Source of the DNA: Methanobacterium paludis
GTDB taxonomy: Archaea; Methanobacteriota; Methanobacteria; Methanobacteriales; Methanobacteriaceae
NCBI RefSeq assembly: GCF_000214725.1
Contig: NC_015574.1
Span: 2,481,001 to 2,545,000, forward strand
DNA: 64,000 nt
Direction of reading: 5' to 3'
This document shows, piece by piece, positions 45,009 to 54,052 of the stretch. The first letter of the stretch is position 1, and the number at the start of each line of letters is the position of its first letter. The notes below the pieces were generated by a model, which saw only the letters and a list, made by a program, of their open reading frames with translations, ran no database searches and had not been told where the DNA came from. The position numbers were made by a program, and so were the translations under genes.

Positions 45009-45362
45009 ATGGATTGGAAAAAGAGTTTTATTGAAATTAAGGATATAAACAATCCTTTGATATTGTTTGGTGTAATTATAGCACTTACCAATTACAATGG
45101 ATATTTATGGGGGTACATGCTGGCTATTGCTGCTGTGATAGTCGGTGTTCTGGGCATTGGACTTAAAAAGAAGTGGATAAGAATTTTAGGAGGATTTTTG
45201 TTCGCGTTAACTGGAAGTTACATGGTTCTGTCTTACTCAAATTTTTATTATCATCATTTTGGTATTGTGGCATTATTTTTAATAGTGTTGGTGGCAGTAC
45301 TCCTCATAATGGAGGGCGTAATCGTCATGGTCAATGCTGTTACAGCTAAATCAGATAGTTAG
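45009..45362 (+). CDS. Small four-helix membrane protein, unknown function
   Basis: About 117 residues from ATG at 45009; the GTG at 45000 lies in the ribosome binding site CAGTGATTTTA. Four hydrophobic stretches with a KKKWIR loop near the middle; N-terminus MDWKKSFIEIKDINN is cytoplasmic by the positive-inside rule. Same strand and 109 bp after the preceding membrane protein. No family recognised. Confidence 0.6.
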   Translation: MDWKKSFIEIKDINNPLILFGVIIALTNYNGYLWGYMLAIAAVIVGVLGIGLKKKWIRILGGFLFALTGSYMVLSYSNFYYHHFGIVALFLIVLVAVLLIMEGVIVMVNAVTAKSDS

Positions 45363-45423
45363 CTAACAATGAACAATGTATATTGTTGGTCTGTGATCTA
45401 TGGGATACATCAAGGTGAACTAC

Positions 45424-45531
45424 ATGGAAATAGTTAAATCTCTCTTTTACTTCTTTTTGGCGGGCTTGTTTGAGATCGGTGGGGGTTACCTCATCTGGCT
45501 TTGGCTTAGGGAAGGTGCAGGTATTCAATAG
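45424..45531 (+). pseudogene. Truncated YnfA/UPF0060-family membrane protein
   Basis: A 35-codon frame reading MEIVKSLFYFFLAGLFEIGG and then GYLIWLWLREGAG before TAG. This is the N-terminal quarter of the UPF0060 (YnfA) family, normally about 108 residues; the LFEIGGGYLIWLWLRE block is diagnostic. The remaining three helices are absent: the next 20 bp lead into the end of the DUF2769 gene. It was lost by a deletion. Whether the stub is translated is unknown. Confidence 0.75.
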
Positions 45532-45551
45532 TTTTTCAAGTTTACTATCAT

Positions 45552-45866
45552 TTACCTTGCAGCGCCATCTCTGCAGAAATATGATCCCGGTTCCCCTTTG
45601 TTAAGCCCATATTCGGTCCATATTGGACATTCCCCACATTTACATATTTCATGTGTATCAAGGTCTGTGCAGACAGCTTTTCCATTTGCACAGTAAATTC
45701 CTGGAACGTCTTTTGGCTCTATCACAGTAGCAATGTCCACGTCTTCAGACATCATCTCCTGCATACCCCTCAACGTATTCTTAAAGCACTCGCTTTTTGC
45801 CTGAACAGGACATTTCACGCATTGACATTTTGCAACATTCTCAGCATTGAATTCAACTTTTCCCAT
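45552..45866 (-). CDS. DUF2769-family Cys-rich protein
   Basis: 104 residues with two half-repeats, each CxCxxCPVQ/CPIW followed by YCANGKAVC or YFCRDGAA: CQCVKCPVQAKSEC (about 14-27) and CKCGECPIWTEYGL (about 75-88). The ten or so Cys residues suggest iron-sulfur or zinc binding. Widespread in methanogens and anaerobic archaea; function not known. GGGGGGACTTAAA precedes the ATG, a strong ribosome binding site. It faces a 993-bp gap. Confidence 0.85.
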   Translation of the reverse strand: MGKVEFNAENVAKCQCVKCPVQAKSECFKNTLRGMQEMMSEDVDIATVIEPKDVPGIYCANGKAVCTDLDTHEICKCGECPIWTEYGLNKGEPGSYFCRDGAAR

Positions 45867-46859
45867 TTTAAGTCCCCCCTATCTTTTCATAATTGGTTTT
45901 TATGAGATTTAGTCATGAATACATTTAATGAACAATTGAAAAATGGAGCAAACTTCTAATGTTTTAGGCACATCTAAGTTTAAGTTTTTCTGGGCATATC
46001 TAAGTTTTAAGCTTACTGGGGAGTGGGATTGATATCTGATCTAGATTTGATTTTTTTCTTAATATTACTTGGATCTGTGCTTTAAGAGCCATGGTAATAA
46101 GTAGCGCTCAGATCACGGCCAATTCAACGGTAACAACCGCGTTGCAAAGAATCGATTTGACTCCATCAGTATTATAATTGTCCGATTTTGTATATAAAAA
46201 TTGTTGAAAAAATAAATTAATTCAGAAAAAATATGGTCAATAGTTGTAACATACCCTACAATATTCATGATTATTTAAAACATTTTCAATTTAGCATTTT
46301 CATGATTCATGGTGTTGAACAAGTCCACAATTCTTGTAGAAAAAGATTTATTCATCTTTATTGGGATAAATAAACGATTTGAATAGCAGATTAAGTTTAT
46401 TACTCATTATTATTCTCCTATTATTCGCCATGTTCTCTTATATTCGTCGCTTTTTTCTACAGTAGACTTACTGGAGATAAGTTACATATTATTTTTAATT
46501 AGAAATCCGATAGTAAATGAGAGTATTTTATGTAATTTTTTATACTGTAGAACATTTTTTCACAACATATCCTTCAAATACAGCTTTAGTATTAATTATG
46601 CTTTAAAAAAATTTCTTCGTTAAATACACTTGAAACGATCCTCTCCAAGTTTTTTCTACTGTAGAATCAAAATTTTTCTAACAGCTCGGGATTTAAAAAT
46701 GGATTAGATTTAACTCATTTTTACATGATTAATTTAGTTATGTCCTAAAATAGCATTATCAAACTTATTGACCGCCCTATAATTTGAAAATAAAAAATAA
46801 TGCAACGATACTGGGGAATATGACACAAAAAATAAAGAATTTAATATCTCAAAAAACTT
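45867..46859. other. Long non-coding region with palindromes and a solitary origin-type repeat
   Basis: 993 bp without a convincing gene between DUF2769 and mmp12, both on the minus strand. Contents: an imperfect direct repeat GGCAYATCTAAGTTT (45967-45981 and 45993-46007); a 28-codon frame at 46091-46177 that may be a remnant; three CTAC(A/T)GTAG-type sites at 46457-46465, 46543-46550 (half-degenerate) and 46656-46664; and an origin-type repeat at 46625-46646. T-tracts near 46050 and 46450. Confidence 0.5.
46625..46646 (+). repeat. Solitary origin recognition repeat outside oriC
   Basis: TACACTTGAAACGATCCTCTCC matches the right-hand oriC repeats in both conserved blocks (TACACTTGAAA and CTCTC) with correct spacing, about 27 kb from the origin. 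No other copy was found by eye outside oriC in the window. Confidence 0.65.
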
Positions 46860-47855
46860 TTAACCCTTAACTTTTATCCCTAAAATTTCTTTTTTCCCTT
46901 CAAAAACAGCTTCGGCTATTTGAGCGCTTCCAACTGAACCTGAAGTTGCCGGGAGATTTACAACAGGGGCAATATCCTGAACATTCTCTTTTACCCTTCC
47001 AAAAATGTCGATAAGTTCCTGCATCGAGCCTATAGAGCCTGTAAGTATAATTCCTTCGATAGGTTTGTTTGCTATCCCTGCAAGACCCCAGATCTCCATG
47101 TTTATGGTCATTATCATGGTTTCAATTGCGAGTTTCGCTTTCTTGTTACCCTCAAGGTACATTTTAAGAATCTCATCCTTGGCCCTGGCCACCTTAGTGT
47201 CAACACCGGCCACTTTAACGGCCCCTGCGTTTGAAAAACATTCGTTGGCAGTTTTAGTACCATCATCTATATCCCTCAACATTTCAAGGTCCAGAGGGCC
47301 GTGCACAATTCCCATTGCACCAATACATGCGTCCATAGCTCCTTTTATCTGTCCATCCTCGATCAACATGGTCACGGTGTTGGAGCTAATGTCCGAGACC
47401 AGCATGTTATCAAAACCAGTTTCTTTATAAGCGTTGTAGGATATGCTGATCTTTTCAGGGCTTGCATGGTGAGAATAAGCAGCTTTGAATCTGGGGTCAA
47501 GGCAGGGGGTGTTTTTGTGAAGTCCGGGTATTAAAACTGTGGGAATGCCAGATTCTCTTATTTCATCGTATACTGCGGTTCCCCCGCCTGTAACTTTACC
47601 TGCACCGCCCATTGATATTATTCCCCTATCTTTTACCTTTTCAATGGGAGTTATTGCACTTATACCATCGCCCATGGCGTATGTTATGGCCATAAGTTCT
47701 ATGGATTCTATTTCGACTCTTTTTGAAAGTTCTTCAACTGCAGATGCTTTGCCTGCCGACAGTTCTTCCCTCCCGATCCTGAAGTGTACCCGTTCATTAC
47801 CAAGTACTGTAAATGAAACTCCTGTTGTACCATGATCCATGCCAACAAAAACCAT
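46860..47855 (-). CDS. Methanogenesis marker protein 12 (UPF0285)
   Basis: 331 residues of a family found only in methanogens, with ASKHA-type (actin/Hsp70/sugar kinase) features: GMDHGTTGVSFTVLG at the N-terminus (phosphate-1 loop), a Gly-rich SMGGAGKVTGGGTAVYDE, a middle VSDISSNTVTMLIEDG (phosphate 2) and ILTGSIGSM (adenosine loop). Function unknown, presumably linked to methanogenesis. CAGGGTGATTTT precedes the ATG. It lies alone between two gene-poor stretches. Confidence 0.92.
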   Translation of the reverse strand: MVFVGMDHGTTGVSFTVLGNERVHFRIGREELSAGKASAVEELSKRVEIESIELMAITYAMGDGISAITPIEKVKDRGIISMGGAGKVTGGGTAVYDEIRESGIPTVLIPGLHKNTPCLDPRFKAAYSHHASPEKISISYNAYKETGFDNMLVSDISSNTVTMLIEDGQIKGAMDACIGAMGIVHGPLDLEMLRDIDDGTKTANECFSNAGAVKVAGVDTKVARAKDEILKMYLEGNKKAKLAIETMIMTINMEIWGLAGIANKPIEGIILTGSIGSMQELIDIFGRVKENVQDIAPVVNLPATSGSVGSAQIAEAVFEGKKEILGIKVKG

Positions 47856-47987
47856 AAAATCACCCTGATGTTTTTAACTCAATGATATCATTTGGCTGAA
47901 ATATATTCAACGCAGTTATTAAATTTATCTCATGATTAAAATGATTGGATTTATTGTATAATCTATATACTAACTTATTTTTAACAC

Positions 47988-48485
47988 ATGCCACTTCTGA
48001 TGAATGGTTTACTAATTGTTGATGGTTCTAGACAGTATGTATCGGCCATGAAGACATGTTCTGGTATGGATAGTGATAACTTACTGAATATTAGTAGATC
48101 TGATCGTTTTAGAGGAGAATAACCAAATCTCTAGAGAATAAAGAGTTTAATGGGGTTGAAGTTCATCAAGGAGACATAAGTTGGATATAAACTCCTATTG
48201 CCCCTGAAACTGTGAATGTTGTTGGGATCCCAGAGCAAATGTTCGTTTTCTGCATGAGTAAGTGGAAGTGATTAGGGATGATGTGGCTGGCAGCATTAAA
48301 GAGGAACAGTTCATTAGTCGTGTTCTAATGATTTTAAAACGCCATATACAAGCACAGACGCAGTAAAAAAGCTTGGATTTTGTGAATTCTACGGATATTC
48401 AGGTGGATTTGAACTGATTTGGCAGAAAATCTCGAAAAAATCTCTGGATATGAAGTATAATAGAACTAGTAGAATTGGAAATTAA
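47988..48485 (+). pseudogene. Decayed gene with several frameshifts
   Basis: Coding-like segments in different frames of one strand: a 44-codon frame from 47988 (MPLLMNGLLIVDGSRQYVSA...) ending at 48122; TPIAPETVNVVGIPEQMFV from about 48199; VEVIRDDVAGSIKEEQF from about 48269; and TDAVKKLGFCEFYGYSGGFE to a stop at 48485. Base composition and amino-acid usage fit a real protein of perhaps 150-160 residues that has lost its frame. I do not recognise the family. Confidence 0.5.
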
Positions 48486-48508
48486 AATAGAAAAAAAAGG
48501 AATGAATT

Positions 48509-49501
48509 TTAATCTTCCTTCTGTAAACCGCAAGCTTTCCTTAATTTTGCACCAACTTTCTCGATCTGGAGGTCATCCTCAATTCTCCTGAGGCTGTTGA
48601 GCATTGGAGCTCCGGCGTTGTTTTCGGTTGCAAATTCTTTGGTGAATTCACCGGTTTGGATCTCTTTAAGGACCTGTTTCATCTCTTTACGGGTTTCATC
48701 TGTTACGATACGGTCTCTAATTGCGAGTCCTCCGAATTCAGCTGTGTTACTGACATCGTGCCACATGTTACCGAATCCTTTCTTGTAGATTAAGTCAACG
48801 ATGAGCTTCATCTCGTGGCATGTTTCGAAGTATGCGATCTCTGGCTGGTAACCTGCCTCAACAAGGGTCTGGAAACCCGCATTTATGAGTCCTGTAACTC
48901 CTCCACAGAGTACGGCCTGTTCACCGAATAGGTCTGTTTCTGTTTCTTCTTTGAATGTTGTTTCAAGGACACCAGCTTTTGTGAGTCCTGCTCCTTGGCC
49001 CATTGCAAGGGCTATTTTAAGTGCGTCTCCTGTGGCGTCTCTTTCAACTGCAACAAGTCCTGGAACTCCGAATCCTTCGAGATACTGCTGTCTTACCATT
49101 GAACCTGGTCCTTTTGGGGCTATCATGGTTATGTTGATGTTTTCAGCAGGTTTTATGTAACCGTAGTGTATGTTGTAACCGTGTGAAAATGATATGGTAT
49201 TTCCTTCCTCTAATTTGTCTTTTATTGATGTTTCGTAGACTTTACCCTGGATTTCGTCAGGTATAAGCACGTGTACAACATCACCTTGCTCTGCAGCATC
49301 TTCAACGCTCATGACATCCATGCCTGCATCTGATGCAGCTTTCCAGGAGTTACCGTTTTTCCTAAGTCCGACAACAACGTTTAATCCGCTGTCTGCCATG
49401 TTCCTTGATTGTGCCAATCCCTGGCTTCCATATCCTATTACTGCAACGGTTTTATTTTTTAAGACGTTTGCGTCCACGTCTTTATTGTAATACATTTTCA
49501 T
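48509..49501 (-). CDS. ilvC: Ketol-acid reductoisomerase
   Basis: Second common step of valine/isoleucine synthesis (alkyl migration and NAD(P)H reduction). 330 residues, class I length. Seen: VIGYGSQGLAQSRNM (dinucleotide binding), VHVLIPDE, FSHGYNIHYG, KGPGSMVRQQYLEG, and metal ligands in the LFGEQAVLCGG and YFETCHEMKLIVD segments. AGGAGGAGACC precedes the ATG. It follows ilvB and ilvN on the same strand, 283 bp after ilvN. Confidence 0.97.
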   Translation of the reverse strand: MKMYYNKDVDANVLKNKTVAVIGYGSQGLAQSRNMADSGLNVVVGLRKNGNSWKAASDAGMDVMSVEDAAEQGDVVHVLIPDEIQGKVYETSIKDKLEEGNTISFSHGYNIHYGYIKPAENINITMIAPKGPGSMVRQQYLEGFGVPGLVAVERDATGDALKIALAMGQGAGLTKAGVLETTFKEETETDLFGEQAVLCGGVTGLINAGFQTLVEAGYQPEIAYFETCHEMKLIVDLIYKKGFGNMWHDVSNTAEFGGLAIRDRIVTDETRKEMKQVLKEIQTGEFTKEFATENNAGAPMLNSLRRIEDDLQIEKVGAKLRKACGLQKED

Positions 49502-49784
49502 TGTTGGTCTCCTCCTAATTTAAGAAATTTAGTAAATGTCTATTCATTAAAATATTGCCAAAGATTTTGCTTTTAAAATTTTTTGGCTTTTAAAAATTAA
49601 TTCTGGTATATTATTGATGAAGAATGGTTTATAAAGTTTATCATCAATGTACCAAGTAGATTTATTGTTTTCTTTTTTCTGGTTAATAATCTTTCAATTT
49701 AGAAAATAAAAAATAAATAAATTGATGTTAAGGACTTTTGGATGGTTAAAATAGATTTAACTCTTAAATTGGTCCTTAAAAACT

Positions 49785-50285
49785 TCAGATGGTCTTAGTG
49801 CCCCTTGATATTGCCGTAGGTCCTGTTCTTGATATTTCTTTTATTCCAAATGATCTTAAAAGATCTATAAGGGCTTCTATCTTGTCAGGGGTTCCTGTAA
49901 TTTCTATTGTAACGGTTTCAGGACTTACATCAATTACTTTTCCCCTGAAAATGTTCGTATATTGAATTATCTCTGATCTAACCCTCTCTGTTGGTGTGTG
50001 CACCTTGATGAGGCAAAGTTCCCTTTCAACTGTGCTTTCAGGTTCAAGGTCCCTGACCTTTATGACCTCTATCAATTTGTTCAGCTGTTTGGTTATCTGT
50101 TCCAGGATTTTCTCATCGCCCCTGGCTATTATGGTCATCCTTGCCATGGATTCCTGTTCAGAAGTACCGACCGTGATGTTCTCTATGTTAAAGCCTCTTC
50201 TTGTGAAGAGTCCTGCAACACGTTGGAGCACACCTGGTTTGTTAAGTACAAGGGTACTGATTATGTGAGTTCTCTGTTCATCCAT
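49785..50285 (-). CDS. ilvN: Acetolactate synthase small (regulatory) subunit
   Basis: About 166 residues from the ATG encoding MDEQRTH; a longer frame upstream only overlaps ilvB. The N-terminal ACT domain (ISTLVLNKPGVLQRVAGLF, 8-26, and RRGFNIENITVG) binds the feedback inhibitor valine, and the C-terminal domain follows from about residue 80. GAGGGTGATTAGG before the ATG is the ribosome binding site and includes the ilvB stop, with one base between stop and start, so the subunits are translationally coupled. Confidence 0.95.
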   Translation of the reverse strand: MDEQRTHIISTLVLNKPGVLQRVAGLFTRRGFNIENITVGTSEQESMARMTIIARGDEKILEQITKQLNKLIEVIKVRDLEPESTVERELCLIKVHTPTERVRSEIIQYTNIFRGKVIDVSPETVTIEITGTPDKIEALIDLLRSFGIKEISRTGPTAISRGTKTI

Positions 50286-50286
50286 C

Positions 50287-52032
50287 CTAATCACCCTCCA
50301 TTTCACGGGCCTTTGACTTGTAGGGGATTTCTCCAGGGTACTCGGTTTCAACCTTATACTCGCCCACTATTTCTGTAAGTCCGCGTCCTGGCGGCACCAT
50401 TGGAAGGATCTCATCTGGATCTATTACAATGTCGAGTAAGGTTGGTTCACCGGAGTTTAGGGCACGTTTAAGGGATTCTTTGAGCTCTCCAGGCTTTTCA
50501 ACCTTTTCACCCTTAATATCAAAGGACTCTGCAAGTTTAACAAAGTCTGGTACGTTTCCAAGTTTTGTATGTGATATTCTGTTGTTGTAGAATAGTTTCT
50601 GCCACTGGGCAACCATTCCAAGGTATCTGTTATCTAGAACGCAGATTACAATGGGTATATCATAATCTTTTATGGTTGCAAGGTCCTGACAGACCATGAG
50701 GAATCCACCGTCTCCACAGACTGCCACAACATCTGTTTCAGGCTTTGCAACTTTGGCGCCTATGGCTGCTGGGAATCCGAAACCCATGGTTCCAAGTCCC
50801 CCGGATGAGAGGAAAGTCCTTGGAATCCGGGATGTGAAGTAATGTGCCATCCACATCTGGTTCTGGCCAACATCTGTTGTAACAATGGTATCATCTGTAA
50901 TGGCTTCTGATATCTCTTTTATGACCTGCTGAGGTTTCAGTGGAATCTCGTCAAATGAAACACGTGGTATAGAACGTTTTCTAAATGCGGACACGTGTTT
51001 GGTCCATGCTGCTGTGTTAACGGCTGCAGAAACCTTTTTTTGAGATATGGTCTGTAAAAGACTTTGCATCACGATCTTGGCGTCACCAACGATTGGAACA
51101 TCCACATCCACGTTTTTACCAATTTCTGCTGGATCAACATCAATATGTACTATTTTGGCATCTTTAGCAAATTTTGATAGAGATCCTGTTGTTCTATCCG
51201 AGAACCTGCATCCTATGGCAATTAAACAGTCACAATCATCTACTGTGAAATTTGCAACCTGTTTACCGTGCATACCAAGCATTCCAAGGGATAATGGATG
51301 GTCTTCAGGGAACGATCCTTTTCCCATGAGAGAGGTGGCAACAGGTGCCCCAAGGATTTCTGAAAGTCTTAAAAGCTCTGAAGACGAACCTGATAATATA
51401 ACTCCACCACCTGCAAGTATAACAGGTTTTTTGCAGCTTAAAATCAGGTCAGTAGCCCTTTTAACCTGAAGAGGATGGCCTTTTTTGGTTGGTTTGTAAC
51501 CTGGAAGTTCCATGGGTTCGGCCTTTTCAAAGTCGAAATCTTCCTGCTGGACATCCTTTGGAAGGTCCAATACAACAGGTCCAGGTCGGCCGGTATTAGC
51601 TATGTAAAATGCTGATTTTATCAGTCCGGGTATTTCATCTGCGTGCATTGCCTGGAAGTTGTGTTTTGTAATGGGCATGGTCATTCCAAGGGTATCCACC
51701 TCCTGGAATGCATCGTTACCAATGAGAGGAGTTGAAACCTGTCCTGCAATTGCAATTATTGGAGATGAGTCCATATATGCCGTTGCAATTCCTGTAACAA
51801 GGTTTGTGGCTCCTGGTCCTGATGTTCCAATACATACGCCAACTTTTCCAGATGCCCTGGCGTATCCGTCAGCTGCGTGGGCTGCACACTGTTCGTGCCT
51901 TACTAATATATGTTTCATGTCCGAATCGTAGATTACATCGTATAATGGAAGTAGAACTCCTCCGGGATATCCGAAAACGACGTCTACTCCCTGATCTGTG
52001 AGTGATTTGATTATGGCTTCGCCACCCTTCAT
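50287..52032 (-). CDS. ilvB: Acetolactate synthase large (catalytic) subunit
   Basis: TPP- and FAD-dependent enzyme condensing pyruvate to acetolactate. 581 residues. Seen: FGYPGGVLLPLYD, the catalytic Glu in RHEQCAAHAADGYAR, GPGATNLVTGIA, a central FAD region and the TPP motif CGDGGFLMVCQDL...DNRYLGMV near the C-terminus. AAAGGTGTTTTT precedes the ATG. First gene of ilvB-ilvN-(ilvC). The 305-bp upstream gap shared with purD has no leader peptide that I can recognise. Confidence 0.97.
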   Translation of the reverse strand: MKGGEAIIKSLTDQGVDVVFGYPGGVLLPLYDVIYDSDMKHILVRHEQCAAHAADGYARASGKVGVCIGTSGPGATNLVTGIATAYMDSSPIIAIAGQVSTPLIGNDAFQEVDTLGMTMPITKHNFQAMHADEIPGLIKSAFYIANTGRPGPVVLDLPKDVQQEDFDFEKAEPMELPGYKPTKKGHPLQVKRATDLILSCKKPVILAGGGVILSGSSSELLRLSEILGAPVATSLMGKGSFPEDHPLSLGMLGMHGKQVANFTVDDCDCLIAIGCRFSDRTTGSLSKFAKDAKIVHIDVDPAEIGKNVDVDVPIVGDAKIVMQSLLQTISQKKVSAAVNTAAWTKHVSAFRKRSIPRVSFDEIPLKPQQVIKEISEAITDDTIVTTDVGQNQMWMAHYFTSRIPRTFLSSGGLGTMGFGFPAAIGAKVAKPETDVVAVCGDGGFLMVCQDLATIKDYDIPIVICVLDNRYLGMVAQWQKLFYNNRISHTKLGNVPDFVKLAESFDIKGEKVEKPGELKESLKRALNSGEPTLLDIVIDPDEILPMVPPGRGLTEIVGEYKVETEYPGEIPYKSKAREMEGD

Positions 52033-52285
52033 AAAAACACCTTTAAATATTTTAAATTAAATCTATCTATTTATTGTTGTGTCCATTAAATGAACAGATC
52101 CTTTATGCTAATTTCATCATTACGATATAAAAGTATATATTATCTTTTGTTGAACACACTCAATTATAATTATATTTTCAATTATATTTTCCAGTTTTAA
52201 ACCATTTTTTTACAAAAATATCCTAAAATAACCTGTAATATGCAAAAATACTCATTTTAATTCTGTTTACAAAATTTGGCCCCCC

Positions 52286-52329
52286 ATTTTTATAAGGGTA
52301 CAGATTTATAAGATTTACATATGAGGAGG
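52286..52329 (+). promoter_or_regulatory. purD promoter and ribosome binding site
   Basis: ATTTTTATAAGGG at 52286-52298 is a TATA element about 45 bp ahead of the purD ATG, and GAGGAGG at 52323-52329 is a strong ribosome binding site. The remaining part of the 305-bp gap (52033-52285) is AT-rich and presumably holds the divergent ilvB promoter; a palindromic TATAAAAGTATATATTA lies near 52121-52140. Confidence 0.5.
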
Positions 52330-52337
52330 ACTTTAAT

Positions 52338-53651
52338 ATGAGAATTCTTGTTGTAGGAACCGGAGCAAGGGAACATGCAATATGTAGGGCCATCGGAAAC
52401 GAAGCCGAATTACACTCAATAATGAGTAACAAAAACCCTGGAATAGCCAGGATATCAAAATTCAAGATTTCAAGCGAGAAAGACATTGAAGCGGTTAAAA
52501 AGTACGCACTGGACAATAGAATAGACATGACAGTAATAGGTCCGGAGGCACCCCTTGAGATGGGAATAGTTGACGCACTTCAAGAAGAAGGAATAGGATG
52601 TGTTGGCCCAACAAAGGAAGCAGCCAGGATAGAAACCGACAAAGCCTTCATGAGAAACCTTTTTGAGGACCATAAAATACCAGGGTCCCTGGTTTACAAG
52701 GTCTTTGACAACACCCATGATGCCGGAGACTTCATAGAGGACTTTGGTGAGGATGTTGTTATAAAACCTGTGGGATTAACAGGTGGTAAAGGTGTTAAAA
52801 TTATGGGAGAGCACCTTAAAGATGCTTCTGATGCCAAAAGTTACATAAAAGAGATAATAGACAACAAGATAAGTGGCCATCCTAAGGTGGTAATAGAAGA
52901 AAGGCTTGTTGGTGAAGAATTCACAGTCCAGGCTTTTGTTGATGGAAGCCACGTTGTGCCTATGCCTGCTGCCCAGGATCACCCTCATGCATTTGAGGGG
53001 GATCAGGGACCTATAACTGGGGGAATGGGATCTTATTCCGATAAAAATGGCTTACTCCCATTTTTAGATCAGAAAAGTTACGATGAATCTGTTAAGATAA
53101 TGGAAGACACTGTGAAGGCTATTAAAACAGAAGTTGGACCATACCGGGGAATTCTCTACGGTCAGTTCATGCTATGTAAAAACGGGCCAAGACTTGTCGA
53201 GTACAACGCAAGGTTCGGAGACCCGGAAGCCATGAACGTGCTCCCTCTTCTAAATTCAAGCTTTGTTGAACTATCCGAGGGCATAGTTGATGGAAACCTT
53301 AAAAAGGCCGATTTTGAAAGCAAGGCAACTGTCTGTAAGTACGTAGTTCCAAGAGGATACCCTGAAACTAAAGCAGCCAACCAGGTTTTGAACGTGGATG
53401 AGGCCAAAATAAATGATGCAGGGGCCATTGTTTACTACGCGGCTGTGAACCAGAAGGATGATAAAATATACACGTCTTCATCAAGGGCACTTGGACTTGT
53501 TGGAATTGGTGACAGCATAGCAGAAGCAGAAGAAATTTGTGAAAAAGTTACAGGCCATGTGAAGGGCGATGTGTACCACCGTAGCGATGTGGGAACAGCA
53601 GAGCTCATAGAAAAGAGGATCAGGCACATGGAAAAAATTAGAGGGAACTAA
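52338..53651 (+). CDS. purD: Phosphoribosylamine-glycine ligase
   Basis: ATP-grasp enzyme of purine synthesis that forms GAR. 437 residues. Seen: GTGAREHAICRAI (N-terminal phosphate loop), GPEAPLEMGIVDAL, VIKPVGLTGGKGVKI (ATP-grasp), DHPHAFEGDQGPITGGMG and YNARFGDPEAMNVLPLL with the metal residues. It is divergent from ilvB. Confidence 0.97.
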   Translation: MRILVVGTGAREHAICRAIGNEAELHSIMSNKNPGIARISKFKISSEKDIEAVKKYALDNRIDMTVIGPEAPLEMGIVDALQEEGIGCVGPTKEAARIETDKAFMRNLFEDHKIPGSLVYKVFDNTHDAGDFIEDFGEDVVIKPVGLTGGKGVKIMGEHLKDASDAKSYIKEIIDNKISGHPKVVIEERLVGEEFTVQAFVDGSHVVPMPAAQDHPHAFEGDQGPITGGMGSYSDKNGLLPFLDQKSYDESVKIMEDTVKAIKTEVGPYRGILYGQFMLCKNGPRLVEYNARFGDPEAMNVLPLLNSSFVELSEGIVDGNLKKADFESKATVCKYVVPRGYPETKAANQVLNVDEAKINDAGAIVYYAAVNQKDDKIYTSSSRALGLVGIGDSIAEAEEICEKVTGHVKGDVYHRSDVGTAELIEKRIRHMEKIRGN

Positions 53652-54052
53652 AAAGGAATTGATAGGTTAGGGAATAATAAATTTTAAGAGCAAGCTCCTT
53701 GGAGGTTTCCTATGAATAACTCTCGGAGTGTTTCTTAGAGATAATTCAGGGTCTTATATGGAATTCAATTGAAAGTTTTCCATGATCAGATTGAATGAAC
53801 TTCAAGGAAGAACTTAAGAAGAACTCCCAACATATAGTTAAATCAAAAATAAAGAAGAGCTAAACGTAATAAAACATGTTTTCGGTATGGATTCTGGTTG
53901 AGAATAATTTAAAACGCTTTCTATCAAGGATCCGTCCGAATAACAACCTTTAAATAAAGGTTCCATAATAAATAATGGTTCCATAAGATATCTTAAAAAT
54001 TTATATCTTAATTTAATAATCAATATCACATGTTTTTTGGGGATGAATATTA
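53652..54052. promoter_or_regulatory. purD-argF gap with inverted repeat upstream of argF
   Basis: 401 bp. An inverted repeat AACCTTTAAATAAAGGTT (53945-53962) sits about 90 bp before the argF start, upstream of an AT-rich promoter region (TTTATATC near 54000). The decamer GGTTCCATAA occurs twice at 53960-53969 and 53979-53988, overlapping the repeat. These are operator candidates for argF; function is inferred. No gene is seen. Confidence 0.4.

Noticed and set aside
45867..46859. Search for insertion-sequence ends or an integrase in the long gap
   Set aside because: No terminal inverted repeats, transposase fragments or tRNA attachment site were found; the palindromes are too short and are not flanking an insert.
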